From assembly GCA_028564705.1 (NCBI GenBank), contig JAPXFQ010000204.1:233941-297940 (forward strand): a stretch of DNA of 64,000 nt, written 5' to 3'. The position numbers were made by a program, and so were the translations under genes. The notes under the pieces were generated by a model, which saw only the letters and a list, made by a program, of their open reading frames with translations, did no database searches and was not told where the DNA came from. Positions 1-12,122 of the stretch are shown in pieces. Origin of the DNA: Apricaphanius iberus. Taxonomy: Eukaryota > Chordata > Actinopteri > Cyprinodontiformes > Aphaniidae. Position 1 is the stretch's first letter; each line of letters starts with the position of its first letter.

Positions 1-340
1 TAATGAAAGATTCTATTTCTCTGCATTTTAAATAAAATTGCGTTTGGGTACTTATTTCTGGTGAAAAGATCATCTCCTGGCATTCCAGTGTTCCAGTTAA
101 AACAGCAGATATGACAAATATACATAATATAATAAACACATTCTATAATCAAAACGCTTTCTTTATAGCCAATATTTTCAGTAAATAAATGACACATTTA
201 TACAATTGGTGCCTTTGATTAAAATACAATATGTTCTATAACTTTGGACTTTATGCTATAGAATTTGCTAGATATTTTTTTTATATTTTGTATTTATCAA
301 ACTTAGATGATTTTGTTTCAGTTTTATCATATTAAGCAGG
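1..340. other. AT-rich sequence without a recognisable feature
   Basis: I see no long reading frame, splice pattern, hairpin or repeat border in this AT-rich stretch. It precedes a more GC-rich block that begins near 345. Confidence 0.5.
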
Positions 341-530
341 AAAATAACACGAGCGCCACCGCCATTTTGGTTGTCATGGAGATACGGTACAGGGTGACGA
401 CGTAATCCTCACTTTCCCAATCGTGCAGTTATTCACACACTTGTTCACTACGCACCTGACCCCTTGTCTGCACTTCAACCAAGTGCACTTCGTGGAAGAC
501 CGTAGGGTGTAGTGTGGGTATTGGGACTGG
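341..530 (+). repeat. Possible 5' end of the downstream LINE, with a 43-bp piece repeated before TYW3
   Basis: This block is richer in GC than its surroundings and continues, across the hAT insertion at 531-1908, into the LINE 5' region at 1917-2285. Bases 488-530 match 7559-7601, just upstream of the TYW3 start codon, at 37 of 43 positions by eye. It may be the 5' UTR of the LINE family or a copy of the TYW3 promoter region; the sequence alone does not decide. Confidence 0.35.
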
Positions 531-1908
531 CAGGGGCGGAAATCCCATTTCAATTTTGGGGGGACAATAAACAGTAAAATTTCAGAGAGTAATTTTTGGG
601 GGGACATGAAAAAAAATGCTCTCTCCTGCTTCTTTGCATCTGGTTTTGCATAGTTTGCCTTCAGTATGTTAAATAATGTTATGAATTGATGCCTTTATGA
701 CCACATTCAACAAAATGTCTTAATTTCCACTACAGTCAAAGTAGATTTACAAAAATGTAAGCATGAAGAAGTTCCAACATTATTACAGAAACACTTTCAA
801 GGCTAATAACATCAAACTACTTCAAAAATCAAGTCAAGTATCAAAATGACTGAAATCTCTTTAATAAATCATAGAAATTTTTGTAGGCTATTAGAGAATA
901 ACTCTGTAATATTTAATAACTTTATCTAAGTCCTACTGAACGAAAAGATACACAAAATCTAAAAATATATTCTTGAAATATTTGTTTCATTTTAATAATT
1001 AAAAATAAAAAAGGTTTACTTTACAAATACACTAAACATATAAATACTCTATAGTTTATCTTTGAATTTAATCGATCTCTCACTTTTCATAGTGTTTTTG
1101 GGTCTGTGTGGCCAACGGGATCTTCGGCTCTATGTTTTACACAGAGAGCTTTGAGCAACGTGCCTCCACCACACATTTGTTGCAACCAGTTCATCCCTAA
1201 GCTACACCTGCACTATTGTAAACCACTGCAGAGCCTGGGGAAGACGTGATAAGAGCGGTTAAACGCTGTGGTATTCCATACATCGGACCAGTTAGTTAGG
1301 CAGACCGTGAAAGCGTACGTGTCCGGGAAAAGGAACTTTTGGTCACCTTAGTGAATGGAAAAATAATAGTGGAATAATCCTGGAATGACCAGTGAACATG
1401 AAGTGACAACTTTTTTACTGTGGTGGTGGTCTGTCATGAAGGGATCTCCGACCGGTGATCAAAGTCTAAAGATATCGCCCAGTAATCGGTGTCTATGTTC
1501 GACATAATATGACCACATTGACATACATATTTAAGTTTGTAGAACCAGCATATGATAATTAAATGACTTACTGCTGGAAACCGCTGGCTTTTGATTCCCG
1601 CCTCCTGTAAGCCTGCGGGCTGCTGTGAAGCTGATAGCGGGTGAGAGCCGGCAGCCCCGCCCGTTAGAAACAGCGTGTGTGGACCGGCCGTACCAACTTG
1701 AGGAATAAGGGGGGTGGACTATAATTTCTCAACAATTAAAAACACATTGTTTTGTATTTGCAGACTAACTTTTTAGTTGTAGTTTTAGAAGAAAATACAG
1801 TTTTACTGATAGCATGTATGTGTTTACAATAACTTCTTTTGTGGGGGGGACAACTTTGTGTGAGGGGGGGACGTGTCCCACCCGTCCCCCCCGGGATCTC
1901 CGCCTATG
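531..1908. mobile_element. Non-autonomous hAT transposon with 8-bp target-site duplication
   Basis: The left end CAGGGGCGGAAATCCC and the reverse complement of the right end, CATAGGCGGAGATCCC, form 16-bp terminal inverted repeats matching at 13 positions. An exact 8-bp duplication, GGGACTGG, flanks the element at 523-530 and 1909-1916. Eight-bp duplications and CA(G/T)RGGCG termini are hAT hallmarks. G-rich subterminal tracts lie inside both ends. No transposase frame is visible in the 1378 bp, so it would have been moved by another element. It sits in or beside the 5' region of the LINE that follows. Confidence 0.85.
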
Positions 1909-2285
1909 GGGACTGGGCCTTGTATTGATGGCGTCTTGTGGCGCAAGGGATTTTGGGATGGCACATAGCTCCTAAGTTACCCAGTTAGTTAGCATCAGAG
2001 GTCCCTATGCTAAAGTGGCTATGATAGTTAGCATACAGGCCACGTTCCCTAACTCCTTCCTAACTGGAAGCCCAATTCGGATGCATCTTATCATGGCGGA
2101 CGCTGACGCACATCCGGTTTGGCGTAAGACCTCTTACCAACTTAGTGGTTTCGGCTGCAGCATTGAGAAACACCCACAAAAAGGCATGGTTTGTGGTTGT
2201 ATATTCGAGGCGTTGGCGGAAGCGTAAGGAACTCGTCATCGTTTGGAAATTTAAAAATCAAAGAAAAGTTTGAGTAAAACAATTA

Positions 2286-3604
2286 ATGGTGAAAGGACAT
2301 TCGTTGGGAAAATTTAAAGAAATATTGAATGGAAGGAACAAAGGATTGGAAAACATTTTGATGCTCAGAAGAAAAGGACTTCAAGTGGAAGATATGCCAA
2401 GACAAAGAAAAGAAGATCAAGGTATGGCGGGTAGGCACGGCTGTGCTGGAAATGAAAAGGAGTGGGGAGAGATAGAGGAGTATGAGAGTGAAGATAGCAT
2501 GGAAATGAGTTTTGGTCAAAAGATGTTGAAAGGAAAGAGAGAATACGTGTCAGATGAAGATAAGATAAAGAAACAAAGGAAGATGAATCCAAGTGATAGT
2601 AATGAAGATGATGAAAGAGAATACAAAATTATTCTGAGGTTCAGTGAGGGGAATGGTATAAACAAAATAAGTCCGGTTAAGTTAACAACTATTTGGAAAA
2701 ATTAAGTGGGAGATATTAAAATGGCAAAAGTATTGAGGGATGGAAATTTGTTAGTAGTGTGTAAATCAGAGGAACAGAGAGAGAAGGCTCAAAAAATGAA
2801 AGATGTAGGGAAGCATAAAGTGATCAGTGTGAGTAAGGTTGGGTCAGGAGAACAAGGTCCAAAGGGAATAATATGGGGTATTCCAATTGAGATGTCAGTG
2901 GATGAAATCAAAGTTAATATAAGAGGAGCTAAGGTAAAAGAGGTTAAGAGACTAAGTGAATTCCGAGATGGAGTTAAAAAAGAAAAGGAAGCAGTTATAG
3001 TGATGTTTGAGGGAGAGATTCTGCCTTATCGAGTCTTTATGGGTTGTTTGTCGTATTTAGTGAGGGAGTTCATACCAAAGCCAATCAGATGCTACAACTG
3101 CCAAAGATTTGGGCATACAGCAAAAATCTGTAAAGGAGGAAAGAGATGTCCAAGATGTCGAGAAAATCACGGATTTGAGGAATGTGGTAATAAATTAAAA
3201 CCCAAATGTTGCAATTGTGGAGGTGAGCATAGTGCTGCTTATGCTGGTTGTATAAGAATGAAAACAGAGATTAATATTCAACAGGCAAAAGTTCAAAATA
3301 AGGTTTCATATGCAGAGGCAGTTAAAATGGTTGGAAGAAATGGAGGAAAAAAACAGGAGATCATAACGGAAGAAAAAGAGAAAGAAATGAGAAAAACAAG
3401 CAGAGGGAAAAATTTGGATAGATTTGAAAAAACTTGTAACTTTCATTGCAGGAGTTATTAACGGAGAAAAGATCTAAAACTGAAAGAATCCAAATTCTTG
3501 TAAAAGCAGCAGCAAATCATTTAGACTTGAGCGAGTTATCATGGGAGGAAATCAGACAAAACTTAAGTTCTCAGTCAAATCAAGAAGGTGGAGGGTCAGG
3601 ATAA
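2286..3604 (+). pseudogene. LINE ORF1 (gag-like, three CCHC zinc knuckles), broken
   Basis: ORF1 encodes the RNA-binding gag-like protein that packages LINE RNA. It starts at the ATG at 2286 with a lysine- and glutamate-rich N-terminus. An in-frame TAA at 2703-2705 interrupts the frame, which then resumes without a shift. Three zinc knuckles follow one another between about 3091 and 3252, starting CYNCQRFGHTAKIC, CPRCRENHGFEEC and CCNCGGEHSAAYAGC. A frameshift near 3465 separates the last segment, which ends at TAA 3602-3604, immediately before the ORF2 ATG at 3605. Direct ORF1/ORF2 abutment suggests coupled translation in the ancestor. It cannot make a full product now. Confidence 0.75.
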
Positions 3605-6600
3605 ATGGTATTAATACTGCAATGGAGTGCAATAAGTTTAATAGCTAACAGACAGGAACTAAAAAGATGGGTAGAAGATCAAATAGAAAAACCAGAAATA
3701 ATATGTATTCAGGAGACATGGTTAAATAAAAAATTTGATTTTAAGTTATCATACAATATAATTAGAAAAGATAGAGAAAGGTAAAGGACGAGGATGTGCA
3801 ACTTTTATTAAGAATAATTTAAATTATCGAGTTGTCAAAATAGGGAAGGAAGAAGAATTTATAGGATTAGAAATATATACAGATAGTGCAAATTTATATA
3901 TAGTAAATTATTATAATCCATGTAAGAAATTAGAAATAAATAAAATAAAAATGATGCTAGAAAATAATTGTAAAAATGTATTGATATGTGGTGATTTTAA
4001 TGCACATAATACAGTATGGGGAGGAATAAAAACAGATTTAAATGGTCAGGTAATTGAAGAAATAATGAATGAAATAAATTTGGTATGTCTAAATGATGGA
4101 AAAGGAACAAGAATAGATGTTAATACAGGATACATTTCGGCGATAGACATTACGTTGACTTCAAGTGAATTGGCTGGGAAAAGTGAATGGGAGGTTCAGG
4201 AAAATTTGATGGGCAGTGACCATTATCCAATTTTGATTAAGATTGTAGGATTTAGGGATTCAAAAACTGAATTTAGAGAAGAAAGGTGGATATTTAAAAA
4301 GGCAAACTGGGATAAATTTAAAAGTATATGTGAAAAGAATCAAAATAAAATAAATATGGAAAATAGTGTAGAAATGGTAGAAAAAACATTTAGAAAAATA
4401 ATTATTCAAGCAGCAGATAAATCAATTCCAAAAAGTAAAGGGAATATGAAAAAGAAAAATGTGCCTTGGTGGAATGATGAATGTGAAAAAGTAATTGAAG
4501 AAAGAAATAAGAGTATGAAAGAATTAAAAAAGAATCATAATTATGAAAATTTAATAAAATATAAAAGATTGCAAGCAGAGGTAAGAAAAAAAAATAAAAA
4601 TGCTAAAATGAAAAGGTAAAAGGATAAAATCGGAAGGACAACACAAGTAAGTGAAGTTTGGGGAATGATTAAGAAAATTGAAGGAATATACAGAGAGAGG
4701 AGTTATTCAGCTTTAAAAATAAAAGATGAAATAATTGTTAAAAATGAAGAAAAAGCTGAAATTTTAGCTAAGACATTTGTTAAAATAAATAGTAATAATA
4801 ATTTATCAGAAGACAGAAGGAATAAAAGGGAGGAAGCTAGGAAAAAATATGAGGTAACGAATGAAGAAAGTAGTAAAATGTCAGTATTAGATATTCCTTT
4901 TTATATGATTGAATTAGAACAAGCTTTAGGAAAAAGTAAAAATACGGCACCAGGTAATGATAAAATTACTTATGGGATGATTAAACATTTAGGGAATAAA
5001 ATGAGAATGAGGTGGTTGAATTTATATAATAAAGTTTGGATAGAGGGAATAATACCAAAAAATTGGAAAGAGGCAATAATTATACCTATATTGAAACCAG
5101 GAAAAGAATCAACTAATCCGGAAAATTATAGACCAATAGCTCTTACATCGCATATAGGAAAAATTATGGAAAGGATGATTACAGAGAGAATAAATTATTA
5201 TGTTGAAAGTAAAAAATTGATTACAAAATATCAAAGTGGTTTTAGAAAAGGTAGAAGTACAATGGATCCAATTGTTTATTTAGAAAATGAAATTAGAAAT
5301 GCGCAGAAAAATTAAGAATGTTTAGTTGTAGTATTTTTTTGATATTGAAAAGGCTTATGATATGGTTTTGAAGGAAGGTTTACTAATAAAATTAAAGAGA
5401 TTGGGAATAAAAGGAAGAGTTCGTAATTGGGTTAAAACATTTTATTTAGTAGATATATTCAAATAAAGATAGGAGATAACGTATCAAAGAGTTATTTAGT
5501 AGAAAATGGAACACCTTAAGGCAGTATAATTAGTCCAATATTGTTTACTATTATGATAAATGATGTATATGAAAATATAGGGTATGATTTTGGAAGGGCA
5601 TTATTTGCGGATGATGGAAAAGGGGAAGAAATATAAAACATGTGCAAAAGAAATTACAAGAAGAAATATCAAAAATAGAAAAATGGTCGTATGATTGGGG
5701 TTTTAAATTCTCAGTTGATAAAACAAAAAGCTTGGTGTTTACAAAGAAAAGAAATGTGGAAATGAATCTTAAATTATATGGAGAGAATATAGAACAGGTA
5801 AAGAGTTTTAAATATTTGGGGGTTATTTTTGACAGTAAGGGAAGGAAAATAACATTAAAATTGAGGAAACGTAAAAAAGTAATAAATATAATGAGGTGTC
5901 TAAAGGGTAATGATTGGGGTGCTAGTGCAAAAGCATTAAAGCAAATATATATAACAATGATAAGATCAATAATAGATTATGGAAGTATTGTATATAGCTC
6001 TGCATGTAAAACATTATTAATGAGGATTGAAATAATACAAAATCAGGCATTGAGAATGTGTTGTGGAGCAATAAAACATCTCCTACAGCATCTTTACAGG
6101 TTGAAATGGGAGAAATGCCAATAGGACTAAGATTTAAATTCAATTTATTAAATTATTGGGCTTGTATTAAAGGATGTTCAAAGGATGATGATATATGTAT
6201 ATATATATATATCATATATCATATGATCAAAAACGATATGTATTTATATAGGAAAAATGGAAAATTTGATAGTATGATAGAAAAAGCAAACAAATTAGCA
6301 GAAATTTATAAAATAAATGATATTAGATTTATAAATAAATATTTATATTCAGTGACTCCTAAATGGATTTTTCCTAGGTGTTATACTGACTTTTATATTA
6401 AAAATATGATAGATATAAATAAAGGAAAAGGAAATTGGGATAATATTATAAATAATAGATTAAATAGTATACATAAAAACCATATACCAATATATACAGA
6501 TGGATCAAAAGAGTCTGAAAGTGGGAGAACAGGTTTTTCGTTTTATATTCCTATGGTAGGAAAAGGAAATAAAATAAGAACACCAGATGGAATATCAGTT

Positions 6601-7337
6601 TTTACAGTAGAAATGCTGGCAATTTATTTTAGTTTAGATTGGATTGAGCAAAATAGAGTTAAAAAAAGTATAATATGTACCATTCATTATCAGTTTTGTT
6701 AACAATTAATTCAAGAACAAATGAAAACAGAGTTGATATTTTTCTAGAAATATTTGAAAGCCTATTTAGATTAAATAAATTAGGAATTGAAATAAGATTC
6801 ATGTGGGTTCCAGCACACAGAGGGATAGAAGGAAATAAAACATCAGATTATTACGCAAAACAAGCGATAAAGTTAGAAACAGGAATAGAGATTCCTTTTA
6901 GTAGTAGAGAAGTGAAATCTATAATTAAGGAAAAAATTATGAATGAATGGCAGGAAAAGTTGATAAAAGGAAAAAAGGGAAGACATTTATTTAATATACA
7001 GAAAGAAGTAGGTAAGATGAAGATAAAGGAGTTTAATAATAGAGAGCAAATAATAATATAAATACTAAGGATAGGACATTTGGGATTAAATAGCACTTTG
7101 TATGTTATGGGAAAACATCAAACAGGTTTGTGTGAGTGTGAGAAAGAAAGGGAAACTGTAGAGCATGTTCTGTGTTTTTGTAGTAAGTATAAAGTAATTA
7201 GAGAAAAATTAAAAGATAAGGTAAAAATTAAATGATATTGAGATTGGAATTTAAAAACGGTATTGAATGGAAATAATAAAATTTATAAATTAGTGTTAGA
7301 GTTTCTTAGGAAAAGTAAGTTAGTTAATAGAATTTAG
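3605..7337 (+). pseudogene. LINE ORF2 (endonuclease, reverse transcriptase, RNase H, zinc motif), broken
   Basis: ORF2 would nick target DNA and reverse transcribe the LINE RNA. The N-terminus reads as an APE-type endonuclease (ICIQET, then ICGDFNAHN near 3985, then GSDHYPI near 4213). Reverse transcriptase motifs follow: APGNDKITYGM near 4950, NYRPIALTS near 5125, FFDIEKAYDM near 5337, and LFADDG near 5600. RNase H motifs are IYTDGSK near 6490 and VPAHRGIEGNK near 6807. A cysteine/histidine cluster lies at 7129-7182. Damage includes a frameshift near 3778, TAA at 4617-4619, a frameshift near 5335, a TAA where GTPQGS is expected near 5518, and further shifts near 5640 and 6690. The final stop is TAG 7335-7337. 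Confidence 0.75.
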
Positions 7338-7453
7338 AATTTTTTTTTCATTTAAAAAAAAAACAACATTTTTACTCACTTTGACTCACACTCCTGCACA
7401 GTAGGTGGCGGTCATGCACCTTTAATTGGATCCCACCCGCCATTTAAACAAAA

Positions 7454-7524
7454 AGAAGAAGAAGAAGAAGAAGAAGAAGAAGAAGAAGAAGAAGAAGAAG
7501 AAGAAGAAGAAGAAGAAGAAGAAA
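7454..7524 (+). repeat. (GAA)n tail of the LINE
   Basis: About 23 uninterrupted GAA triplets directly follow the LINE 3' UTR. Such simple-repeat tails are typical of I-group LINEs. It produces spurious polylysine and polyleucine reading frames. Being only 131 bp from the TYW3 start codon, it may be length-polymorphic close to the promoter. Confidence 0.9.
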
Positions 7525-7655
7525 ACACCCACACTTGTGTTTATACATGTCTATTATGCTTCGTGGAGGACTGTAGGGTGCAGTGTGGGGGTTGGGACAG
7601 GGGAAGAAGAAGACAGTTTGGGTGTGTGAGCAGCTGAACCGATTCAAGAGCAGCT
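7525..7655 (+). promoter_or_regulatory. TYW3: Putative TYW3 5' UTR and proximal promoter
   Basis: This short interval between the LINE tail and the TYW3 ATG must hold the end of the TYW3 5' UTR. No TATA box is evident. Bases 7559-7601 resemble 488-530 on the far side of the LINE. Either the LINE landed inside the promoter region or the promoter contains LINE-derived sequence. The transcription start is not visible. Confidence 0.35.
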
Positions 7656-7823
7656 ATGGAGAGGACGTTCAGTCGATGGAAGACGCAGAATCTAAACAGG
7701 CTGGATCAGAGTAAGAAAGGCAGCGTGGATGAGGACATTGAACATGTGGTGTCTTTCCTCAACAGCTGTGAACAGTTCTTCACCACCAGCTCATGTTCCG
7801 GGAGGATCATCCTCATCGATGGG
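7656..7823 (+). CDS. TYW3: TYW3 exon 1 (initiation exon)
   Basis: The exon encodes residues 1-56, from [10 protein letters not shown] to IILIDG, including the conserved KGSVDED and SSCSGR motifs. The ATG at 7656 (GCTATGG) is the only in-frame start that gives the expected family length. It ends in phase 0 before GTTAGA, a weak but usable donor. Reading past the donor loses family similarity and meets a stop at 7896-7898. Confidence 0.9.
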
Positions 7824-10800
7824 GTTAGACAGGCTTTTAAAGTTCTGCCCAGTGTTTTTCCGAATGTTCCAGGTCTAGTTTCTGCCCCGCTTCTTTAACA
7901 CAACTTGATGTTAAAGCCTTCTGTTAGGAAAAGAGATGGGAAGTATCAGGTCTTCAAGACAAATTACGTTTCTGCTTTAAATTGTCTCTAGCATCTACAC
8001 ATGACGTCAACTGGGAAATGCAATGTGTCCAAATTACCACTAAATTTAAAAACTAATTGAGGCTGTGTTGTAGCATTTCCTGCTTTTGGGATCAGATGGT
8101 TGAAGACCAACAATATGAACAATATGACTATCAGAATATAATACATGCAAACAATCCCCGAGTCATAATGCTGTGAAACATGCCTCTTTCCCTGTGTCCT
8201 TTACATTTCATTTTCTACATTATCCCTTTCTATCACCTCCTTTTCGTATAGTACTTTCATCATTCACTCTCTTGTTCTGTTCTTTCTTCCTTGTGTCAGA
8301 CCATCCTTAGTGTCTGTAAGTCAGTATCTGGTTTTTGCAGTTTTCAAGACTTATGTGAGCCTCCGTTTAAATGTCCAGTTTAGGAATCCATAACTGGGCC
8401 AAAAATATATTTTTACAAGAATATAGAAACAGAGAAAAAGAACAGTATTGCAAAAATCAGTAATGGTGAACTTTATTTGCTGATTGGAAGACTGGTCTCC
8501 ACTCATTTTTTTATTGCTGCAGTCTGTCACTAAAACTGAGTCTTATTAATCTTGTCATGTTTAGTTCAGTTATAATAAAATATTTTTTCATACCTAAGAA
8601 GTTCATAGAGACTGAGCTTATATGTATATAGTAAACTCGACCTGTTCCTCTCCAGGCAGCAGGCGGCAGTGACGTCCACAAACAGAACTGTGTCTGGCTC
8701 TTTGTCTCACACCACAAGTGCACTTCTGATGACCTGGTGAGACACGACATACTTGTGGCCCTGATCACATGGGATCATATTTTGATACAGAATGAAGTGT
8801 GATATTGTGTGTGTTTTCCCAGACATCTGGTCTAAGCAGATCCTGTGGAGATGCTGTGCTGAAGTTTGAACCCTTTGTTCTCCACATTCAGTGCCGGATG
8901 CTGGAGGATGCACAGCTGGTGGTGAGAATGACACTCACCGAGTTAACAAATGTTGTAAGAAATATATATTTATATATCAGATAGTTGGAGGGGAGATTAG
9001 GACATTATATAAACGAGGGAGGTACAGTGTCAGGGATTTGAAAGTTCCAGTCAGTTTTTGGCCTTTTGTAGAAATTTTAAATGTATGCGTGGCGGTTAAA
9101 ATATCACTAGAAATTTTAATATATTAATAGAATCAGAAATGTTGAACTACGCTTGGATTGTTTGGTCTGACATGGTTGAAACAGCATCATATAATCAGCA
9201 TATGATAAACATGGTGGAGCTGTTTGGATTCCATAAATATTCTTGCATTGATCAATTACAGCTGTCAGTGGTTCAATAAATATAGGGAACAATGTGGGGT
9301 GGAAGTGGACAACTCTCTTTCAAGGCAAGGCAATTTTATTTGTGTAGCACTTTTCCAGCAACAAGGACATTTATAGAGCTTTAGATGGTTAGAAGGAAAA
9401 TAAAATAAAATAAACAACCAAAACACGTTATATTTGAAGTGAGGGAAATTAGTGCTGGGTGGGAAAACAGATGATGGTGTATATGTTCCAGTTGTCAATC
9501 AAAGCAACTAGAAATGGGTTTTTAGCCTTGATTTTAAAGAACTGTTTTCCCCCCAGCAGTTTTCTTGAAGTTTGTTCCAGATTAGAGCAACATAAAAACT
9601 GTGTACTGGTTCTCTATGTTTGGTTCTGATTCTGGGTATACACCGTAGACTTTTCAAGATTGAAACTCTGAGAAATCACGTTTTTTGTTTTCGCACAAGC
9701 ATTGCGTGAGCTGTATAGTGATCTGGGGTCTTACTTATAAAGCAGAGCTTAGGTACAAACAGGATCTTAAAAGTGCGTTGGTCACTTTCTAAACTTTATT
9801 TATAGAAAACTTAAAACTTACTAAAAGACTTTCACATTTTGGACATAGGGAAACTGGCTGTGCTTCCCATGAGATGGCAAAATTGTGAATTTAAGCCACA
9901 TTTTCAGACTTAGAGAAGCTTGCCCAAACAAGAACACACAACCTGATAATAAATATGGAAACCTGAATTAGAATATTGTATTTAATAGTCATGTCACTGT
10001 TCATATGTAGCTACATTTCAGATTGAAAACAATTGCACTTATTGGTGTATTAATTGGGATGAGTGGAAATATAAATACTGCAGAGACAATCCTACATAAT
10101 GCTGCACAATGGATGGTTGGGCACTCATTGAAGATCACGTCACAGGCAGCATCTGGATGGGAGGAGTTGTTAGAGATTTCTGGGCCCATAAAGATGATCA
10201 GCTGATTTAGATTCTCTAAAGCATTCCTATATGGTGAATTTGGCCTGACGTTAGATCGATCGACCTGCTGGAACTGTGCATCCTGGTGTTAACTCGATAT
10301 GAGTCGGGACCATCCACCCATAAAAAAAGTATTGCAGAATCATCATCAGTGTGCGGTGTATGCTCCTGAAGGAAACTACTCAAGTGTGAAAGCTCAAACA
10401 ACTGTTACAGTAGTTTTTGTCTATCCTGTTTCCTAGACATCTTATCATTGCTTGATTAAATTACTCTGTAAACTTAACTAGCTTCAGATTTATGTAAATA
10501 GACTGGATTTATATAGTGCTTTTCTAGTCATACTGACCACTCAAGTTGCTTTACACTGGAAATATATTCACCCATTCACACTCACAAATAAGCACACATT
10601 TACACACTTGTACAGAGCTCTATAGGCAATTTGGTGCCTTGCCCGTGGGCACATTGACTTGTGACAGGAAGAACCTGGAATTGAATCTATGACCCTCTGT
10701 TTGTGAGACAAGTACTACCAACTCATGGTATTCTCACATTCATATTAGTTTTAATCAAAAATTCCCATCATTACTAGCTGCTCAAAAAAAAGGCATGAAA

Positions 10801-12082
10801 GCAATTTCAAGCTTTACATATCTTGGATTCTTTCTATATCAGGAACATTCTTTTCAGGCACATAATGGAAATGTTGTCTTTAAATTTAGGGTTGAGCTTG
10901 GATTTTATGACAAAAACAAATCCTGGTTTACCTCAAAGCTCGTAAACTTCTATCGTCTGCAGCCTTTTTACCAATGATGGATTATAGTGTTGTTTTGTAT
11001 ATGAATGCCTCTACAGAATGCTTTCAGTCTCTAAATTCTACATATCATTGCACTTTGAGATTTGTAACAGGCTGTAATCCCCTCACGCATCACTGAACTG
11101 TACGCCAGAGTAGAGTTGCCTTAAAGGCACAGTGTGTAATTTCCAGCCAGTAGGGGGCAGTGCATACCTAAATTATCACAAGCATGCAGTATTAAAGACA
11201 CAGATACTGCACGTAAGAAACTCAACAACGGAGGTCCAACTAGGGCTGTTTTCAAACGCTCAATTCCCTGAGAATTATCAATTTGCTGCAACATGACGAG
11301 CACATCAGTCTCTCTTTCATCGCTTGGAACTAGCGAAGAGGTAAAAATGTATTTATGGCAAAAACTTTTTTGCATTTCGAGGGGAAATCAATGTTTTAAT
11401 AGAAGGGTTCCGTGCGCTTTGTCCGTCCAGACTCTTGTAGAAGTAAAGACGTCATCTAATATGGCTTTCCCCTGAAAATAGGACCCGCACCTATGTATTT
11501 TAAAGCTTAATTTTTAAAGTCATATATTACAATATCGCCAATATTTTGCAATTAATGTGCTTTATGTAATTGTTACTTCATAATATTTTAATGGCTGTTT
11601 TCATAGATGTAAAAACTACACACTGTCACTTTAATTGAATGTGCGTAGGTACTCTCAATGGATGTCTCCGATTTATAAGACTCTTCTTGGCTATGAGACA
11701 TTATATTTAGGTTTATCACATGAAGTCGTTATGCTCTTCTTGTGACATTTATGTTTTGTTTGTTCCCAATGTTAGACGAATTTTTTTTTAAAGCAAGATT
11801 TGAGTTTTGCTGCCTTCTCTGCCTGTAATATTTTACAATCTGAGTTAAAGTCTTCAGGTTTTATTCCTCTTCATATTTTTTATGCTATCTTGAAAAACAA
11901 ACAGTCTTTAGAAAGGTACTTGTGCTTCTAATGTTACTCTTCTACTCTATACTACTGTTTAAACACAAAATGGATCATCCTTGTTAGCTTAATAATGTTG
12001 TATGCTGTTGACATCTTGCCCTTGCAAAAAAGAGATCTTGATCTCGATGTTTTTTTTTTCTCTCTGGTTAAATAAAGGTTTA

Positions 12083-12122
<40 letters not shown>

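Larger units (their letters stand above)
1917..7524 (+). mobile_element. I-group (Nimb-like) non-LTR retrotransposon, near full length, inactivated
   Basis: The element has a 5' UTR, ORF1 with three CCHC zinc knuckles, ORF2 with endonuclease, reverse transcriptase and RNase H, a short 3' UTR whose GGTGGCGGTCATGC and CACCCGCC parts could pair, and a (GAA)n tail. RNase H in ORF2 plus a GAA-type tail fits the I group, Nimb-like clade in fish. Several stops and frameshifts show it is dead. The true 5' end may lie upstream, near 345, with the hAT element inserted into it. Its tail ends 131 bp before the TYW3 initiation codon, in the same orientation. Confidence 0.8.
10795..12120 (+). mobile_element. 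3' part of an L2-like LINE, split by a TTAA-type MITE
   Basis: Bases 10795-11115 translate to the C-terminal part of a LINE reverse transcriptase ([23 protein letters not shown], and a degenerate [12 protein letters not shown] and [16 protein letters not shown]). The frame resumes after a 510-bp insertion near 11635 with [18 protein letters not shown]. The 3' end reads CTTGCAAAAAAGAGATCTTG then GGTTAAATAAAGG, followed by a TA-rich tail. That 3' end is typical of L2-like fish LINEs. It is 5'-truncated and inactive. Confidence 0.65.

Noticed and set aside
7426..7647. Reading frames on both strands across the GAA tract
   Set aside because: They consist of lysine or leucine runs translated from the microsatellite and have no other content.
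8707..8934. Antisense frame over TYW3 exons 2 and 3
   Set aside because: It is a shadow of the coding exons on the other strand with no motif.
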